Below, one piece after another: positions 14,863-23,568 of a stretch of DNA of 64,000 nt (position 1 is the stretch's first letter; each line of letters begins with the position of its first letter). The notes under the pieces are model-generated. The model saw only the letters and a list, made by a program, of their open reading frames with translations. It had not been told where the DNA came from and searched no databases. The position numbers were made by a program, and so were the translations under genes. This DNA is from a virus, in IMG/VR virus record IMGVR_UViG_3300020054_000008, positions 1 to 64,000 of that record; one strand, given 5' to 3'.

Positions 14863-16800
14863 CTAACTTCCGTAAAGGGCTGATACCAGAGAGTACTTCT
14901 TGGATTCCGACGTGGGAGAAGGTTCATCGTGAGTCAAGATGCTCCAGACATTTCTTGAGTTAACCCCTGCGGGCATACCAGCTGCAAAGGTTTCAAAATC
15001 TCCAGCTGCCATGGCGGCGCGCATTTTCGTACCGCTTACATCTGGTGAACCCTCCCCTCTCTCAAACCTTGTCGGGTCTTCTTCTGCCGCAAAAACCACT
15101 TGTCCCATTCGACACATAGGCTGCATGTATTTGTCTCTATTCACTTGCGGGTAGTTCTGCATCGTGTCTGTGGGATCTGAATAGATGACGTAGGTTTCCT
15201 CAGCGTCACCCGCTTCACACGCTTTCCCAATGGTGTCATAGACTTTACGAACAGGAGATCCTCCGTACTCTACCCGGACATTTGTAGGCATAATCTTCTC
15301 TAGCTCTTGCTTCCAGACTTGAAGCATGTCTACACCCAAGATAGACATTTCACCTTTCCTTTTCCTATCAGAGGTAGAAACGAAAAGCACAACTTCGTCA
15401 TTATCGGCAGCTGCCTGCTCTACAAGATAATGATGTCCTGCGTGATACGGCTTTCCAGAGACAGGAATCAACCCGACCCTCTTTCCCTTATCGACGAAGG
15501 CTTGCTCATTCAAGATCAAGTCGTAAATCGAAGCTGATTCACTAGAAGAGAACGCAGCTCGACCATACGATTCCTCGACCGCACTACCAGAAGGCATACC
15601 TGCTCGCTTTGCTCTCCCAACCAATTGATTCATCATCGCAAATGATCCGGTAAGCTTCTTAAGTTCTCCCGATCCAGGTGGATATTCAAAGACGATACCC
15701 TCCATCGTACTATTAATCTGATTCTCGATGTCAGTCAACTTCTCAAGCTGGCGGTCGACCATCTTACCGACCTCCTCGTCACCTGATGTAGCTAGTCCCT
15801 CGAGGTAGTCAATGGCCCTAGAAAGCTCATTCCGTTGTCGGGCCAATTCCTTATCAGTATCAGAAACAAAGTAGCTCTCCATCCCTCTGAGGACTTCAAT
15901 CGCAAAGTCAGTAATCGCTAATTCAAGCGGCTTCATGGCTGCACCAACCGCTTTCCTGGCGTTGGCTTTAGTTGCCAACTTCGAAACAACGCCCTGCTGT
16001 TCTTTCGTCAAACCTTTCTTGATGTCCCTAACAGACGCAGCGCCCTCACGCTCGAACGCAGCGTCCATCATCTGGTCGACCTTATTTTCTGGTATACCGG
16101 CCTGAATTGCCGTGGCTCTCAAGCGCAACTCTGCGAGATCCCCAAGTGTCGCAGACATCCCCACTGGCGAAGCAATCCTCTGGATCGCTGCTTGAACTTC
16201 CTTGAGCGCTGTCCCATCTGCTAGCCTCTGCAGCTGGGCGATTACAGGACCCTTCACTAGCCAAGCTTCACCATCGACATCAGACTCAGCTTCATCGACA
16301 GCAGAAACAAGCTGTTGAAATGCGGTGCGGGCGTCTGGATCATCGACGGGAGCGCCAGAAGAATCGAACGTTTGGAAGTTATGAAGTACCACGTTGCCGG
16401 CATCATACACGATCATGTTCGGATTGCCTGGGTACATGACTTCCATATTAACGTATCTCGTCCCATTGGCAAACAAGTCATTTAAAGTCGACTGGTCAAG
16501 GGATTTAATAGCTTGAGAGATTGCCTCGAACCCCTTAGTGAAAGCGCTCTCCGCGGGGTGACCCTTCCACTTAGCAGCAAACTCATTAGGAGTCATTCCA
16601 CCCTTCTTTAGGTCCCCGCCATTACGGGCAGTGTTGATAGACCCGTCACTCTTCACTGTCAAAAACAGGTTTTGACCATCAACCTTTTCAGTCGCCGATA
16701 TGTCAGCGTTTGCTACACTATCAAGAATAGTCGAAAGTTCATCAAACGTAAGTTCTAATGACTCATGAAGATGAGCCATGTGGCCGCCAAGTGCTCCCAT
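14863..16800 (-). CDS. Ligase-fold + nucleotidylyltransferase fusion protein, 645 aa
   Basis: The N-terminal part carries EKVDGQNLF (about residue 38), the K-x-D-G motif I of nucleotidyltransferase ligases, with VNMEVMYP and a later EGIVFEYP (about 378) like motifs III and IV, then KLTG. Residues 190-370 between them are a long helical insert. The C-terminal part (about 455-645) has GKPYHAGHHYLVEQA, the HxGH site of cytidylyl/adenylyltransferases such as NadM, and SGTKMRAAM like their second motif. Possible roles: RNA/DNA end repair coupled to NAD or nucleotide activation. The upstream promoter is at 16834-16861. Confidence 0.7.
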   Translation of the reverse strand: MGALGGHMAHLHESLELTFDELSTILDSVANADISATEKVDGQNLFLTVKSDGSINTARNGGDLKKGGMTPNEFAAKWKGHPAESAFTKGFEAISQAIKSLDQSTLNDLFANGTRYVNMEVMYPGNPNMIVYDAGNVVLHNFQTFDSSGAPVDDPDARTAFQQLVSAVDEAESDVDGEAWLVKGPVIAQLQRLADGTALKEVQAAIQRIASPVGMSATLGDLAELRLRATAIQAGIPENKVDQMMDAAFEREGAASVRDIKKGLTKEQQGVVSKLATKANARKAVGAAMKPLELAITDFAIEVLRGMESYFVSDTDKELARQRNELSRAIDYLEGLATSGDEEVGKMVDRQLEKLTDIENQINSTMEGIVFEYPPGSGELKKLTGSFAMMNQLVGRAKRAGMPSGSAVEESYGRAAFSSSESASIYDLILNEQAFVDKGKRVGLIPVSGKPYHAGHHYLVEQAAADNDEVVLFVSTSDRKRKGEMSILGVDMLQVWKQELEKIMPTNVRVEYGGSPVRKVYDTIGKACEAGDAEETYVIYSDPTDTMQNYPQVNRDKYMQPMCRMGQVVFAAEEDPTRFERGEGSPDVSGTKMRAAMAAGDFETFAAGMPAGVNSRNVWSILTHDEPSPTSESKKYSLVSALYGS

Positions 16801-16833
16801 TTTTTCTCCTGTTTCTAATCCTATGATGTAAGT

Positions 16834-16861
16834 ATTATATCAAGCGTGGTTTAGTTTTGCA
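16834..16861 (-). promoter_or_regulatory. Phage promoter, TGCAAA-N16-TATAAT
   Basis: Minus strand ATCGTGCAAA-16-TATAAT in the divergent gap, driving the ligase-fold fusion gene. Confidence 0.8.
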
Positions 16862-16906
16862 CGATTGTTGAAGATATTTAAACACTAAAGCCAGGAGGAT
16901 TTTAAG

Positions 16907-18805
16907 ATGCCAATTACCAAAATTAGAGCCGGTGCCATCACTGAGGACACCCTAGAAGATAAAGATGGAGACACGAAGGTAGAAGTTGAACAGAACCCTA
17001 ATGAAAATAAAATTAGATTCTCAACGAACGGTTCGGAAAGAGCTATCATCGACGATCATGGGAATGTAGGCATCGGTACCGAGACTCCGTCAGAGAAACT
17101 CACTATAAACGGAGTTGAAGGACAGAGTGACGAAACGTTCATTAGATTTACCGAAGATGATAGTGATCGAGCTCTGATTGGGATCAATTCATCAAATAAT
17201 ATCCTAATTGAAAACCTATACTCAAACAAACATATCGTTTTTAAAGCAAGTGACGCAGGAACTTCCCGTGAAGGATTGCGATTGGATGGTGCTGTTCCAG
17301 AGGTTGTCGTTAACCAAACATCAGACTCGCTAGTTAACTTTCGAGTTGAGTCAGACAACAACACACATATGCTTTATGTTGATGGTGCGAACGATAAAGT
17401 CGGAATTGGAACGTCAACGCCAACTGACGTGCTTCATGTAGAAGGTACTTCAAAACTTCAAGGTAATACATTTGTGACAGGAAGTTTTAGCGTCACTGGG
17501 TCTGTGCAAATAAAATCAGACTCATTAGTAAACCAGAAGGCAATTCAGCTCGACGGACTCTCTCCGTTTGATGAAGTAACTATTTCTGATGCTACAACAG
17601 ACACTTCATTTAGTTCTGGCCAGGGCACTGACAAAGCATTCACTATTTCTATGTGGGTCAATCTAGAAGAGATAGACTACGATGGAACAAACGGGAAGCA
17701 TGCAGGTGGGTTATATACAAAAAGGTCTACTTCACCTAATGATGGCGAAATTTATATTGGGGTTGGAAGCGGTCTGCTACAAATTATTTTATATGCAGAC
17801 CCAGATCAAAACGGTGTTGGAACCTTTAGTACATCAAACAGGATAGCGGTAGCCCAAACCTCTGCAAATAGTAAATTTTTCCACGCAGAAAATACTTGGT
17901 TTCATCTTTGTGTTACTTACGATGGAAGCAAAGCGACGTCCGGAATAAGAGTTTATAAGAACTCACATCCAGTTGGGAATGGAAGTATTTATGAGGGAGG
18001 CGGTGGATCATCAATCAATAATGATTTGAACGTACCCAACCTAATATATTTCACAACACAAACCTCAACGAACTATTCCGGGATGCCTCAAACCTCAATA
18101 CCAACAACTTTAGGCGGCATCGATGTTAACGACTCAACAAGTAATGCGCTCGCTGGTAAATTAGCAGATGTGTGTAGGTTTAATCGCGTACTTACTCCCA
18201 CAGAAGTTCAAGAACTTTACAACGACGGAAATGTAAAGAACATGGAAGAGTACTCTGCATACAGTGATTTAGTCCACTGGTGGAAAATGGGAGACCACAT
18301 TGACACCACAGGTCAAGATGGAATAAAAGATTATGTCGGAGGATATCATGGCACTTTAGGTGGTGATGCATCGATTGTGTCTGAAGCAACACTAGGAAGT
18401 GATGTGTCGAGTACTATTCATTTTAACACTTCCGGAAGTGTGGGAATTGGAACTAGCAACCCAAGTGCTGAACTAGATGTAAAAGGTAATTCTAGGTTTT
18501 TAGGAGATTTAGAGATTGATGGCAGAATTGCGATGCAAGCAACAAGTGATCCTAGCACTGTAACCAATTACGCTCACATTTACTCCAAAGACGTTGCTTC
18601 TTCTGCTGAAGTTTTTGTAAGAGACGAAGCAGGCAATGTTACGCAAATATCCCCTCACAACGAAGAAGGTGAGTGGCAGTATTTTTCTAGAAATGTCAAA
18701 ACTGGTAAAGTTGTAAAAATCAATATGGAAAAAATGATCAGAAGACTAGAAGAAATCACCGGTGAATCATTCATGGAAGAATGGTACGAAGATCCCACCG
18801 CCTAG
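16907..18805 (+). CDS. Tail-fibre-like protein with LamG domain
   Basis: 632 aa, the only plus-strand gene in the left half; AGGAGG precedes the ATG. Repeated G-N-V-G-I-G-T-x-x-P segments (about residues 50, 170 and 510) are the beta-helical shaft repeats of phage fibres. Residues about 225-450 are a LamG/concanavalin-like domain (FTISMWVNLE ... FHLCVTYDG ... ADVCRFNRVLTPTEVQELYN), a carbohydrate-binding fold. The C-terminus (VFVRDEAGNVTQISPHN...) resembles a fibre tip followed by a helical tail. Likely contributes to host surface recognition. It converges on the minus-strand gene at 18802 with a few bases of overlap. Confidence 0.85.
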   Translation: MPITKIRAGAITEDTLEDKDGDTKVEVEQNPNENKIRFSTNGSERAIIDDHGNVGIGTETPSEKLTINGVEGQSDETFIRFTEDDSDRALIGINSSNNILIENLYSNKHIVFKASDAGTSREGLRLDGAVPEVVVNQTSDSLVNFRVESDNNTHMLYVDGANDKVGIGTSTPTDVLHVEGTSKLQGNTFVTGSFSVTGSVQIKSDSLVNQKAIQLDGLSPFDEVTISDATTDTSFSSGQGTDKAFTISMWVNLEEIDYDGTNGKHAGGLYTKRSTSPNDGEIYIGVGSGLLQIILYADPDQNGVGTFSTSNRIAVAQTSANSKFFHAENTWFHLCVTYDGSKATSGIRVYKNSHPVGNGSIYEGGGGSSINNDLNVPNLIYFTTQTSTNYSGMPQTSIPTTLGGIDVNDSTSNALAGKLADVCRFNRVLTPTEVQELYNDGNVKNMEEYSAYSDLVHWWKMGDHIDTTGQDGIKDYVGGYHGTLGGDASIVSEATLGSDVSSTIHFNTSGSVGIGTSNPSAELDVKGNSRFLGDLEIDGRIAMQATSDPSTVTNYAHIYSKDVASSAEVFVRDEAGNVTQISPHNEEGEWQYFSRNVKTGKVVKINMEKMIRRLEEITGESFMEEWYEDPTA

Positions 18806-19119
18806 ACGGGGAAGAACATTGACAGAAATATCCCTGTGCTGTTCCAAACAACGACCGCTGTCAGGAAGCCGTTCAATAGTTCCCACAGTGAATCTTTGAA
18901 CCTGAATACCTTACCCAGTAGAATGACTAAAAATGTCAATGACAGCTTAAATACCAAGAGCCCGATAAGACCATAATTTTCTATAACAGCGTTACCGACA
19001 GGCATCAACTCTTGCCCGTCAGTCGAGATCAAGGTATGAGTTGTTAGATAATCGAGAAGATTTAAAATAACAAAAAAGACTTGGTGGCCTATCTGTCTAT
19101 GTAACCCTGTCTCATACAT
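18802..19119 (-). CDS. Membrane protein of DUF5658 type, 105 aa
   Basis: Three to four membrane segments. The segment NLLDYLTTHTLI ... ELMPVGNAVI fits the DUF5658 pattern (N-x-L-D-x-x-T-T ... E-x-N-P). Role unknown. Overlaps the upstream cytidylyltransferase gene by about 30 bases. Confidence 0.6.
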   Translation of the reverse strand: MYETGLHRQIGHQVFFVILNLLDYLTTHTLISTDGQELMPVGNAVIENYGLIGLLVFKLSLTFLVILLGKVFRFKDSLWELLNGFLTAVVVWNSTGIFLSMFFPV

Positions 19120-19514
19120 TGCTGTGCTATTTCAGTCTTGAACCTCGTGGTTGACCAATTGTGGTCGCGCTTATGGTAATAAATATCACCTGCGAGAGAC
19201 TTACCAGTGAATTCTTTCCCGAGGTAATCTGATCCTATCACTCTTACATGGTCTGGTACGCTCGACAAGACCTGTGTAAGCTCTTTCTCAGTGTTGTAAT
19301 ATAAGACTTCATCTACGTACTTTAGGGAAAGTAAGATCTCTGTTCGCTCATCCGCCGAAAGTATCGGCTTTGCCTTAAGTGGACGTTCGATTGTCGGATC
19401 AACGTGAAGAGCGACTATGAGCCAATCGCATGCGTTCTCTTTCGCATCTTTGAAAAAGCGAACGTACCCCGGATGGATCACGTCAAAATTACCGGCAATT
19501 ATCCCTTTCCTCAT
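19089..19514 (-). CDS. TagD-like cytidylyltransferase
   Basis: 141 aa. NFDVIHPGYVRFFKDAK carries the HxGH nucleotide site (here H-P-G-Y), followed by ADERTEIL and a late RFKTEI, in the order seen in glycerol-3-phosphate and related cytidylyltransferases. Length matches TagD (about 130 aa). The family joins CMP to a phosphorylated alcohol; the last position of the HxGH motif is Tyr instead of His, which could weaken catalysis. Possible link to surface glycan or lipid precursors is inferred. Confidence 0.8.
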   Translation of the reverse strand: MRKGIIAGNFDVIHPGYVRFFKDAKENACDWLIVALHVDPTIERPLKAKPILSADERTEILLSLKYVDEVLYYNTEKELTQVLSSVPDHVRVIGSDYLGKEFTGKSLAGDIYYHKRDHNWSTTRFKTEIAQQCMRQGYIDR

Positions 19515-19518
19515 GTAT

Positions 19519-20079
19519 TTACTCCTTCAAAAAATGATTAAAACATCTCGGCTGATACATATCTGCACCGCCGACCTCGATACCGTGGTCAGATCTGCCT
19601 CCGATCTTTTCCGTGTAGTATGCATCCGCCCCGCATATAGAACAGACAGCTGGACAGACTTCTACCTTCGTGGCGTAAGGCAGCATGGCTGCAAGCTCCT
19701 TATATGGTGTGAAGTCAGAGGACAGCTGTAAAGACGACGCCAATATTGTGTGACCATTCTTAAATAGCTGAACCAAAGCATCACCGATGCCACCTATCAT
19801 AAAAGCTTCATCAACAGCGATAACAGCCCTGTCTTTGTCAGACGCCTGATAGAAAAAGGGTTGTAATGTATCGTACATCGACTCGGAGTTAATCCGGGTC
19901 GCAGGTATTTTTGCACCCCAATGGGTAACCACTTCAGAAGCAGAATATCTTTCGTCAACAATAGGCTTAAAGACATGGATATCTCTGCCCTGGTATTTGT
20001 ATCGGTCAATCGCGCTTAACAGCTTTGTTGTTTTGCCACCGAACATCGGACCAACAAAAATCACGAACTCATTCTTCAC
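19519..20079 (-). CDS. tdk: Thymidine kinase
   Basis: 186 aa, usual length for the bacterial type II enzyme. P-loop GPMFGGKTTKL at residue 10, VDEAFMIGG (catalytic Asp-Glu) near 92, and zinc ligands CPAVCSIC plus a late CFNH. It phosphorylates thymidine to dTMP with ATP, the salvage route to DNA precursors, and is common in large phages. Overlaps the gene upstream by about 10 bases. Confidence 0.93.
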   Translation of the reverse strand: MKNEFVIFVGPMFGGKTTKLLSAIDRYKYQGRDIHVFKPIVDERYSASEVVTHWGAKIPATRINSESMYDTLQPFFYQASDKDRAVIAVDEAFMIGGIGDALVQLFKNGHTILASSLQLSSDFTPYKELAAMLPYATKVEVCPAVCSICGADAYYTEKIGGRSDHGIEVGGADMYQPRCFNHFLKE

Positions 20080-20800
20080 TTTTATCTCCAGTGTTGTTTC
20101 TCTTTCTCATCGCTGGAAGCGCTGTCCGGACCCAACCAATGCTATCCGCTATGGTTTCTGTAACGGGCGCTAGCTCTGCTAGCACTTCATTAGTCCTATC
20201 TAGCTGTGCTGATGTCGCCTGCGTAACAATCGCGTTTTTATCCATAGCTTCAGTAACATTTTTGATTTCATCGACGTATTTTTCTTGCCATTCTCTCAAA
20301 AACTCAACAGATGTTCGAAAACGTGACATCACTTCCCTTGTCTCCGTATTAATTCCCATCTCTAGATCTGTTATAAGAGTTTCGATAGCAGATACAAGCG
20401 CTGTGGTCTGCAACTGTGTGGAAGTTTCAGAGAACTTCTCTAAGCTCACCCTTACCTCTTCCAGATGCTCCACAATTTTAGCGGTGCTGTCAGCCTCAGA
20501 TAAATCATTAGTAACGAAAATGAGATTAATGACCATGCTCGTGCCGAGGCCAACCACCGACGAACCAAACGCAATCTTCAAGCCCTCGATCAAAAAAGGA
20601 AGACTCTCAGAAGTGTTAGTAATGTCAAAGCCTATTAGACCCTGCCAAACGCCAAAAAAAGTCAGAAGAACCCCAGAAGTCGCGGCTCCATATGACATCT
20701 TCGAGGGGTCAATGAAAGAAAATACGCGATTTAAGGGTGGTATGAGCGGAACCAAGAATATCAATGGAAGAAAAGTGGTCCATGTGATGTGCTCAATCAT
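20069..20800 (-). CDS. MotA/ExbB/ZorA-like ion-channel subunit with coiled-coil tail
   Basis: 243 aa. Three membrane segments: residues 8-25, about 36-58 (GVLLTFFGVWQGLIGF) and about 70-100 (IEGLKIAFGSSVVGLGTSMV). The latter two match the conserved channel helices of MotA, ExbB/TolQ and ZorA. Residues 110-235 form a long alpha-helical, coiled-coil tail, the ZorA-like trait. The gene overlaps the MotB/ZorB-like gene upstream. Such pairs form a proton- or sodium-driven motor in the inner membrane (family knowledge). Role in the phage is unknown: envelope remodelling or a defence-like device are both possible. Confidence 0.75.
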   Translation of the reverse strand: MIEHITWTTFLPLIFLVPLIPPLNRVFSFIDPSKMSYGAATSGVLLTFFGVWQGLIGFDITNTSESLPFLIEGLKIAFGSSVVGLGTSMVINLIFVTNDLSEADSTAKIVEHLEEVRVSLEKFSETSTQLQTTALVSAIETLITDLEMGINTETREVMSRFRTSVEFLREWQEKYVDEIKNVTEAMDKNAIVTQATSAQLDRTNEVLAELAPVTETIADSIGWVRTALPAMRKRNNTGDKSEE

Positions 20801-21497
20801 CTAAAGCTTCTCCTATCTTTTCTAGAGCGATATGTGAATTGACAACGACTGTAAACTCTACTCTTCTTGACCTCACCACGTCTTCAGAGCCGTCAGGTGC
20901 CTTAATTGTTCTAGCAAAAGACATACCGTTAGCAGTAACATTCTCTATCACCCAATCCCTTTTGTCCATAGGGGTCAAGTTATAGCAGAAGATAAGCGTA
21001 GAGCGAGTCCTTTCTTGAGACAGTTTCATGTTGTTGAAATAAGACTCTTCGATGGTGGAATCAGACCATTCAGAAGAAGTATGACCTTGTATTTTGACCT
21101 CAGCCACATCTTCTGGGTATCTACGAAGCACTTCTATGTAATTTGTCCACAAGTCAGCAAGTATCTTTTCAAAAGCTGGCGTCAACCTGTCGCTACCCGG
21201 CTCGAATAAGATAGCAGGATTGTTAAAGCGTAAAGTCAGAGTTTCTCTGTCTAGCGTAGCGTGCCACTCTTCAAACTTATGAGAAAAAGCTTCATTCAAA
21301 CTAGCGTATATCTCATACCTGCTGTCTGAGAAATCCGCCGTAATCTTGTGGATCTTCTTATTTTTCTCTTCTAGCTGCTCAGACTTGTTTTTCACTTGAG
21401 AGCTGTATGTAACGCTGATCAGCAAAAACACCATCATCAAGGCAGACATCATATCAGAGATATTTGCCCAAGGAATTTGCAAATTTCTGTTACTCAA
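20793..21497 (-). CDS. MotB/ZorB-like protein with OmpA domain
   Basis: 234 aa. One N-terminal membrane helix with the channel Asp (ISDMMSALMMVFLL, Asp16), a coiled-coil stretch (residues 35-60), then an OmpA-like peptidoglycan-binding domain (ILFEPGSDRLTPAF ... VKIQGHTSSEW ... RTRSTLIFC ... SRRVEFTVV). This is the MotB/TolR/ZorB layout. It precedes the MotA-like gene (in Zorya systems the order is A then B). The pair is complete as a motor but no ZorC/D/E-type gene is seen nearby. Confidence 0.8.
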   Translation of the reverse strand: MSNRNLQIPWANISDMMSALMMVFLLISVTYSSQVKNKSEQLEEKNKKIHKITADFSDSRYEIYASLNEAFSHKFEEWHATLDRETLTLRFNNPAILFEPGSDRLTPAFEKILADLWTNYIEVLRRYPEDVAEVKIQGHTSSEWSDSTIEESYFNNMKLSQERTRSTLIFCYNLTPMDKRDWVIENVTANGMSFARTIKAPDGSEDVVRSRRVEFTVVVNSHIALEKIGEALDD

Positions 21498-21524
21498 GTC
21501 TAGACCCTTTTTGTAGATGGTAAG

Positions 21525-21544
21525 AGGGAACCGTGGTTCCCTCT
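21525..21544 (-). terminator. Perfect hairpin after pckA
   Basis: GAGGGAACC and GGTTCCCTC form a 9-bp perfect stem with a 2-base loop between pckA and the ZorB-like gene. No strong U-run follows on the minus strand, so it may be a weak terminator or an RNA processing or stabilising hairpin. Confidence 0.45.
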
Positions 21545-21642
21545 CATGTCTTTTCAGACTAATTAACGGTTACTAGAAGCGAACTCTTTTCACCTCTGAA
21601 CTTGTCTCATTATGTGAAAATATAATAGTGAAAAACAGCCAG

Positions 21643-23115
21643 TTAACTAGAGATCCCAATGTTTTTCATCTGTTCCCGGAACAAAGACATTAGCTCAGCA
21701 GACTTGGAATCATAATCTTCTCTAGAGCTCCAGCCCTTTTCTGGGTAAAGAATTGTTTCTTCAATACTATCGCAGTCCGGTACTGTAAAGCCTGTTGGTT
21801 CATGAACGAATGTAGCGCAGTCTCGTAACTCACCGGTATGAATCTTCTGGATAATCTCTCTCGTAGTAGATATCGGCATTCTTCTTCCCACTCCGTAAGA
21901 GCCTCCCGTCCAGCCAGTATTCACCAGCCAACACGAGGTGCCGTGTTTTACCAACTTTTCCCTTAAGATAGCAGCATACTCTCGAGGGTGCAGAGGCATG
22001 AAGGGAGCGCCAAAGCATGCAGAGAATGTTGCTTGCGGTTCTACGACACCAGCTTCAGTACCGGCTACTTTCGCGGTATAACCAAGCAAAAATTGTGTAA
22101 CAGCCTCGTCAGGTGACAGTTTCATCACTGGAGGTAGCACACCAAATGCGTCACAGGTAAGCATGATAACGTTCTCAGGGTGTTCATTGACATACCCTTT
22201 ATGATCAGCGCCGGGAACACTAGAACATGCGTATGAAGCTCTGCTGTTCTCGGTAAGAGTGCCGTCATCAAAATCCGGCATCAGGTCTTCATTAAAGGCA
22301 ACATTCTCCAATATTGTTCCAGGCTTATTGCACGCATCCCAGATCTGGGGTTCAGCTTCTTTAGATAGTCGAATCGTCTTCGCATAGCAACCGCCTTCGA
22401 AATTAGTCAAGCCGCTATCGGTCCACCCATGCTCGTCGTCACCGATCAAAATGCGATTTTCGTCAGAAGAAAGAGTTGTCTTTCCTGTTCCTGACAGACC
22501 GAAGAAAACAGCAGGGTTCCTTCGCTCTTTGTCTACATTCACTGAGCAATGCATCGGCAAGTGGCCAGATTGAGGAAACTCGAAATTTAGTACCGAAAAA
22601 ATACTCTTCTTGATCTCTCCCGAATAAAATGTCCCAGTGATCAGAATCGCTTTCTTCTTGAAAGATATTAGTACTTTAGCTTCTTCCTCTTTTTTTGGGA
22701 AGTGATAAATCCGCCATGGCTGCTGTGTTTTCCCGAATCCCACGACATCCGTAATGAACATGTTCCTGGCGAACAATGCGTGGTGAGCCATTTCCGTAAA
22801 AACGACAATGTCAGTTCTATGACCTGTATCTCTAACCGCTTGCAGCTCTTGACAAAATAAGGGAACTATTGTACCCTTATAATCTTGGAACGCAGAAAGC
22901 TCTTCCGCGAATTCATCTTCTGATATCCCTCTATTGGCAGACCAGTCAATTTTGTCCCTCGTAATCTCATCTATAGCGTAAGATTTAGCAGAAGGAGCTC
23001 GACCCTTGTAGGTGCCAGTCTCAGTACAGATAGCACCTGTCTTTAGCTTTACGCTCTCCCCCTTATTCACTGATATCTCAGCGAGAATTTTTGAGTCTGT
23101 GTTATAATGCATCAT
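21643..23115 (-). CDS. pckA: Phosphoenolpyruvate carboxykinase (ATP)
   Basis: 490 aa (cellular enzymes about 520-540). P-loop GLSGTGKTTLS, metal site LIGDDEHGW, FEGGCYAKTIRLSKE and the adenine region SRASYACSSVPGADH are all present in the right order, so the enzyme looks intact. It converts oxaloacetate plus ATP to PEP, CO2 and ADP, the entry to gluconeogenesis. A phage copy is very unusual; it could draw TCA carbon toward PEP, ribose and nucleotides during infection (inference). It stands as its own unit, with a hairpin downstream. Confidence 0.93.
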   Translation of the reverse strand: MMHYNTDSKILAEISVNKGESVKLKTGAICTETGTYKGRAPSAKSYAIDEITRDKIDWSANRGISEDEFAEELSAFQDYKGTIVPLFCQELQAVRDTGHRTDIVVFTEMAHHALFARNMFITDVVGFGKTQQPWRIYHFPKKEEEAKVLISFKKKAILITGTFYSGEIKKSIFSVLNFEFPQSGHLPMHCSVNVDKERRNPAVFFGLSGTGKTTLSSDENRILIGDDEHGWTDSGLTNFEGGCYAKTIRLSKEAEPQIWDACNKPGTILENVAFNEDLMPDFDDGTLTENSRASYACSSVPGADHKGYVNEHPENVIMLTCDAFGVLPPVMKLSPDEAVTQFLLGYTAKVAGTEAGVVEPQATFSACFGAPFMPLHPREYAAILREKLVKHGTSCWLVNTGWTGGSYGVGRRMPISTTREIIQKIHTGELRDCATFVHEPTGFTVPDCDSIEETILYPEKGWSSREDYDSKSAELMSLFREQMKNIGISS

Positions 23116-23139
23116 TAAGATGTTACCTCTTTTTCGAGA

Positions 23140-23505
23140 TTAAGTATTCGATACTTCAAGCACTTCCCAGTCACCATCCCAGTTTGTGTACTTGACACGC
23201 TTGATTCCAGACTTACGAATCTCTGACTCACAAATGGAACAAGGCTTTGCCATCGTCGGATGATCACTACACTTGGTAAAGCGCATCACCTCAATCTCAT
23301 CGCCAGGCTGAGCGAAACGTAGAACGTTCATTTCAGCATGCATATGGGATCCCCACGTACCGTCTTTATATTGGCGCTTGAACCGTGGGTGTGTCTTATT
23401 AGTATTTTCGCCGACCTTAACGACTCGACCATTCCTTCTCAGAATAGCTGCTAGATGGTAAGGACGACCATTGTTCATTGCTAGCTGCTTAGCTTGATAG
23501 TACAC
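23140..23505 (-). CDS. Cytidine/deoxycytidylate-deaminase-like enzyme
   Basis: 121 aa. HAEMNVL (zinc ligand His and catalytic Glu, about residue 66) and KPCSICESEI (two Cys ligands, about 98) define the cytidine-deaminase zinc site. Shorter than typical dCMP deaminase and lacking an obvious effector site. Probably acts on a cytosine or adenine nucleotide to adjust DNA precursors; the exact substrate is open. Driven by the promoter at 23537-23564. Confidence 0.8.
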   Translation of the reverse strand: MYYQAKQLAMNNGRPYHLAAILRRNGRVVKVGENTNKTHPRFKRQYKDGTWGSHMHAEMNVLRFAQPGDEIEVMRFTKCSDHPTMAKPCSICESEIRKSGIKRVKYTNWDGDWEVLEVSNT

Positions 23506-23536
23506 TTGGCACAGTTACCTCCTGGTTTTATATTAG

Positions 23537-23564
23537 ATAATAGAAATGTCGGTGAAGATTTACA
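23537..23564 (-). promoter_or_regulatory. Phage promoter, TGTAAA-N16-TATTAT
   Basis: Minus strand CATGTAAA-16-TATTAT between mgtC and the deaminase gene, with GGAGGTAAC just downstream. Confidence 0.7.
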
Positions 23565-23568
23565 TGGT

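Noticed and set aside
14799-14927. ATG-started longer form of the IMPDH/GMPR gene
   Set aside because: It would overlap the ligase-fold gene by 64 bases and adds non-family sequence; the TTG start has a good ribosome site.
20025-20804. Plus-strand open frame (259 codons)
   Set aside because: Antisense to the MotA/ZorA-like gene; Ser/Val-rich composition is a mirror artefact.
20069-21497. Complete Zorya defence system
   Set aside because: Only the motor pair is present; no helicase or nuclease partner (ZorC-E type) adjoins it.
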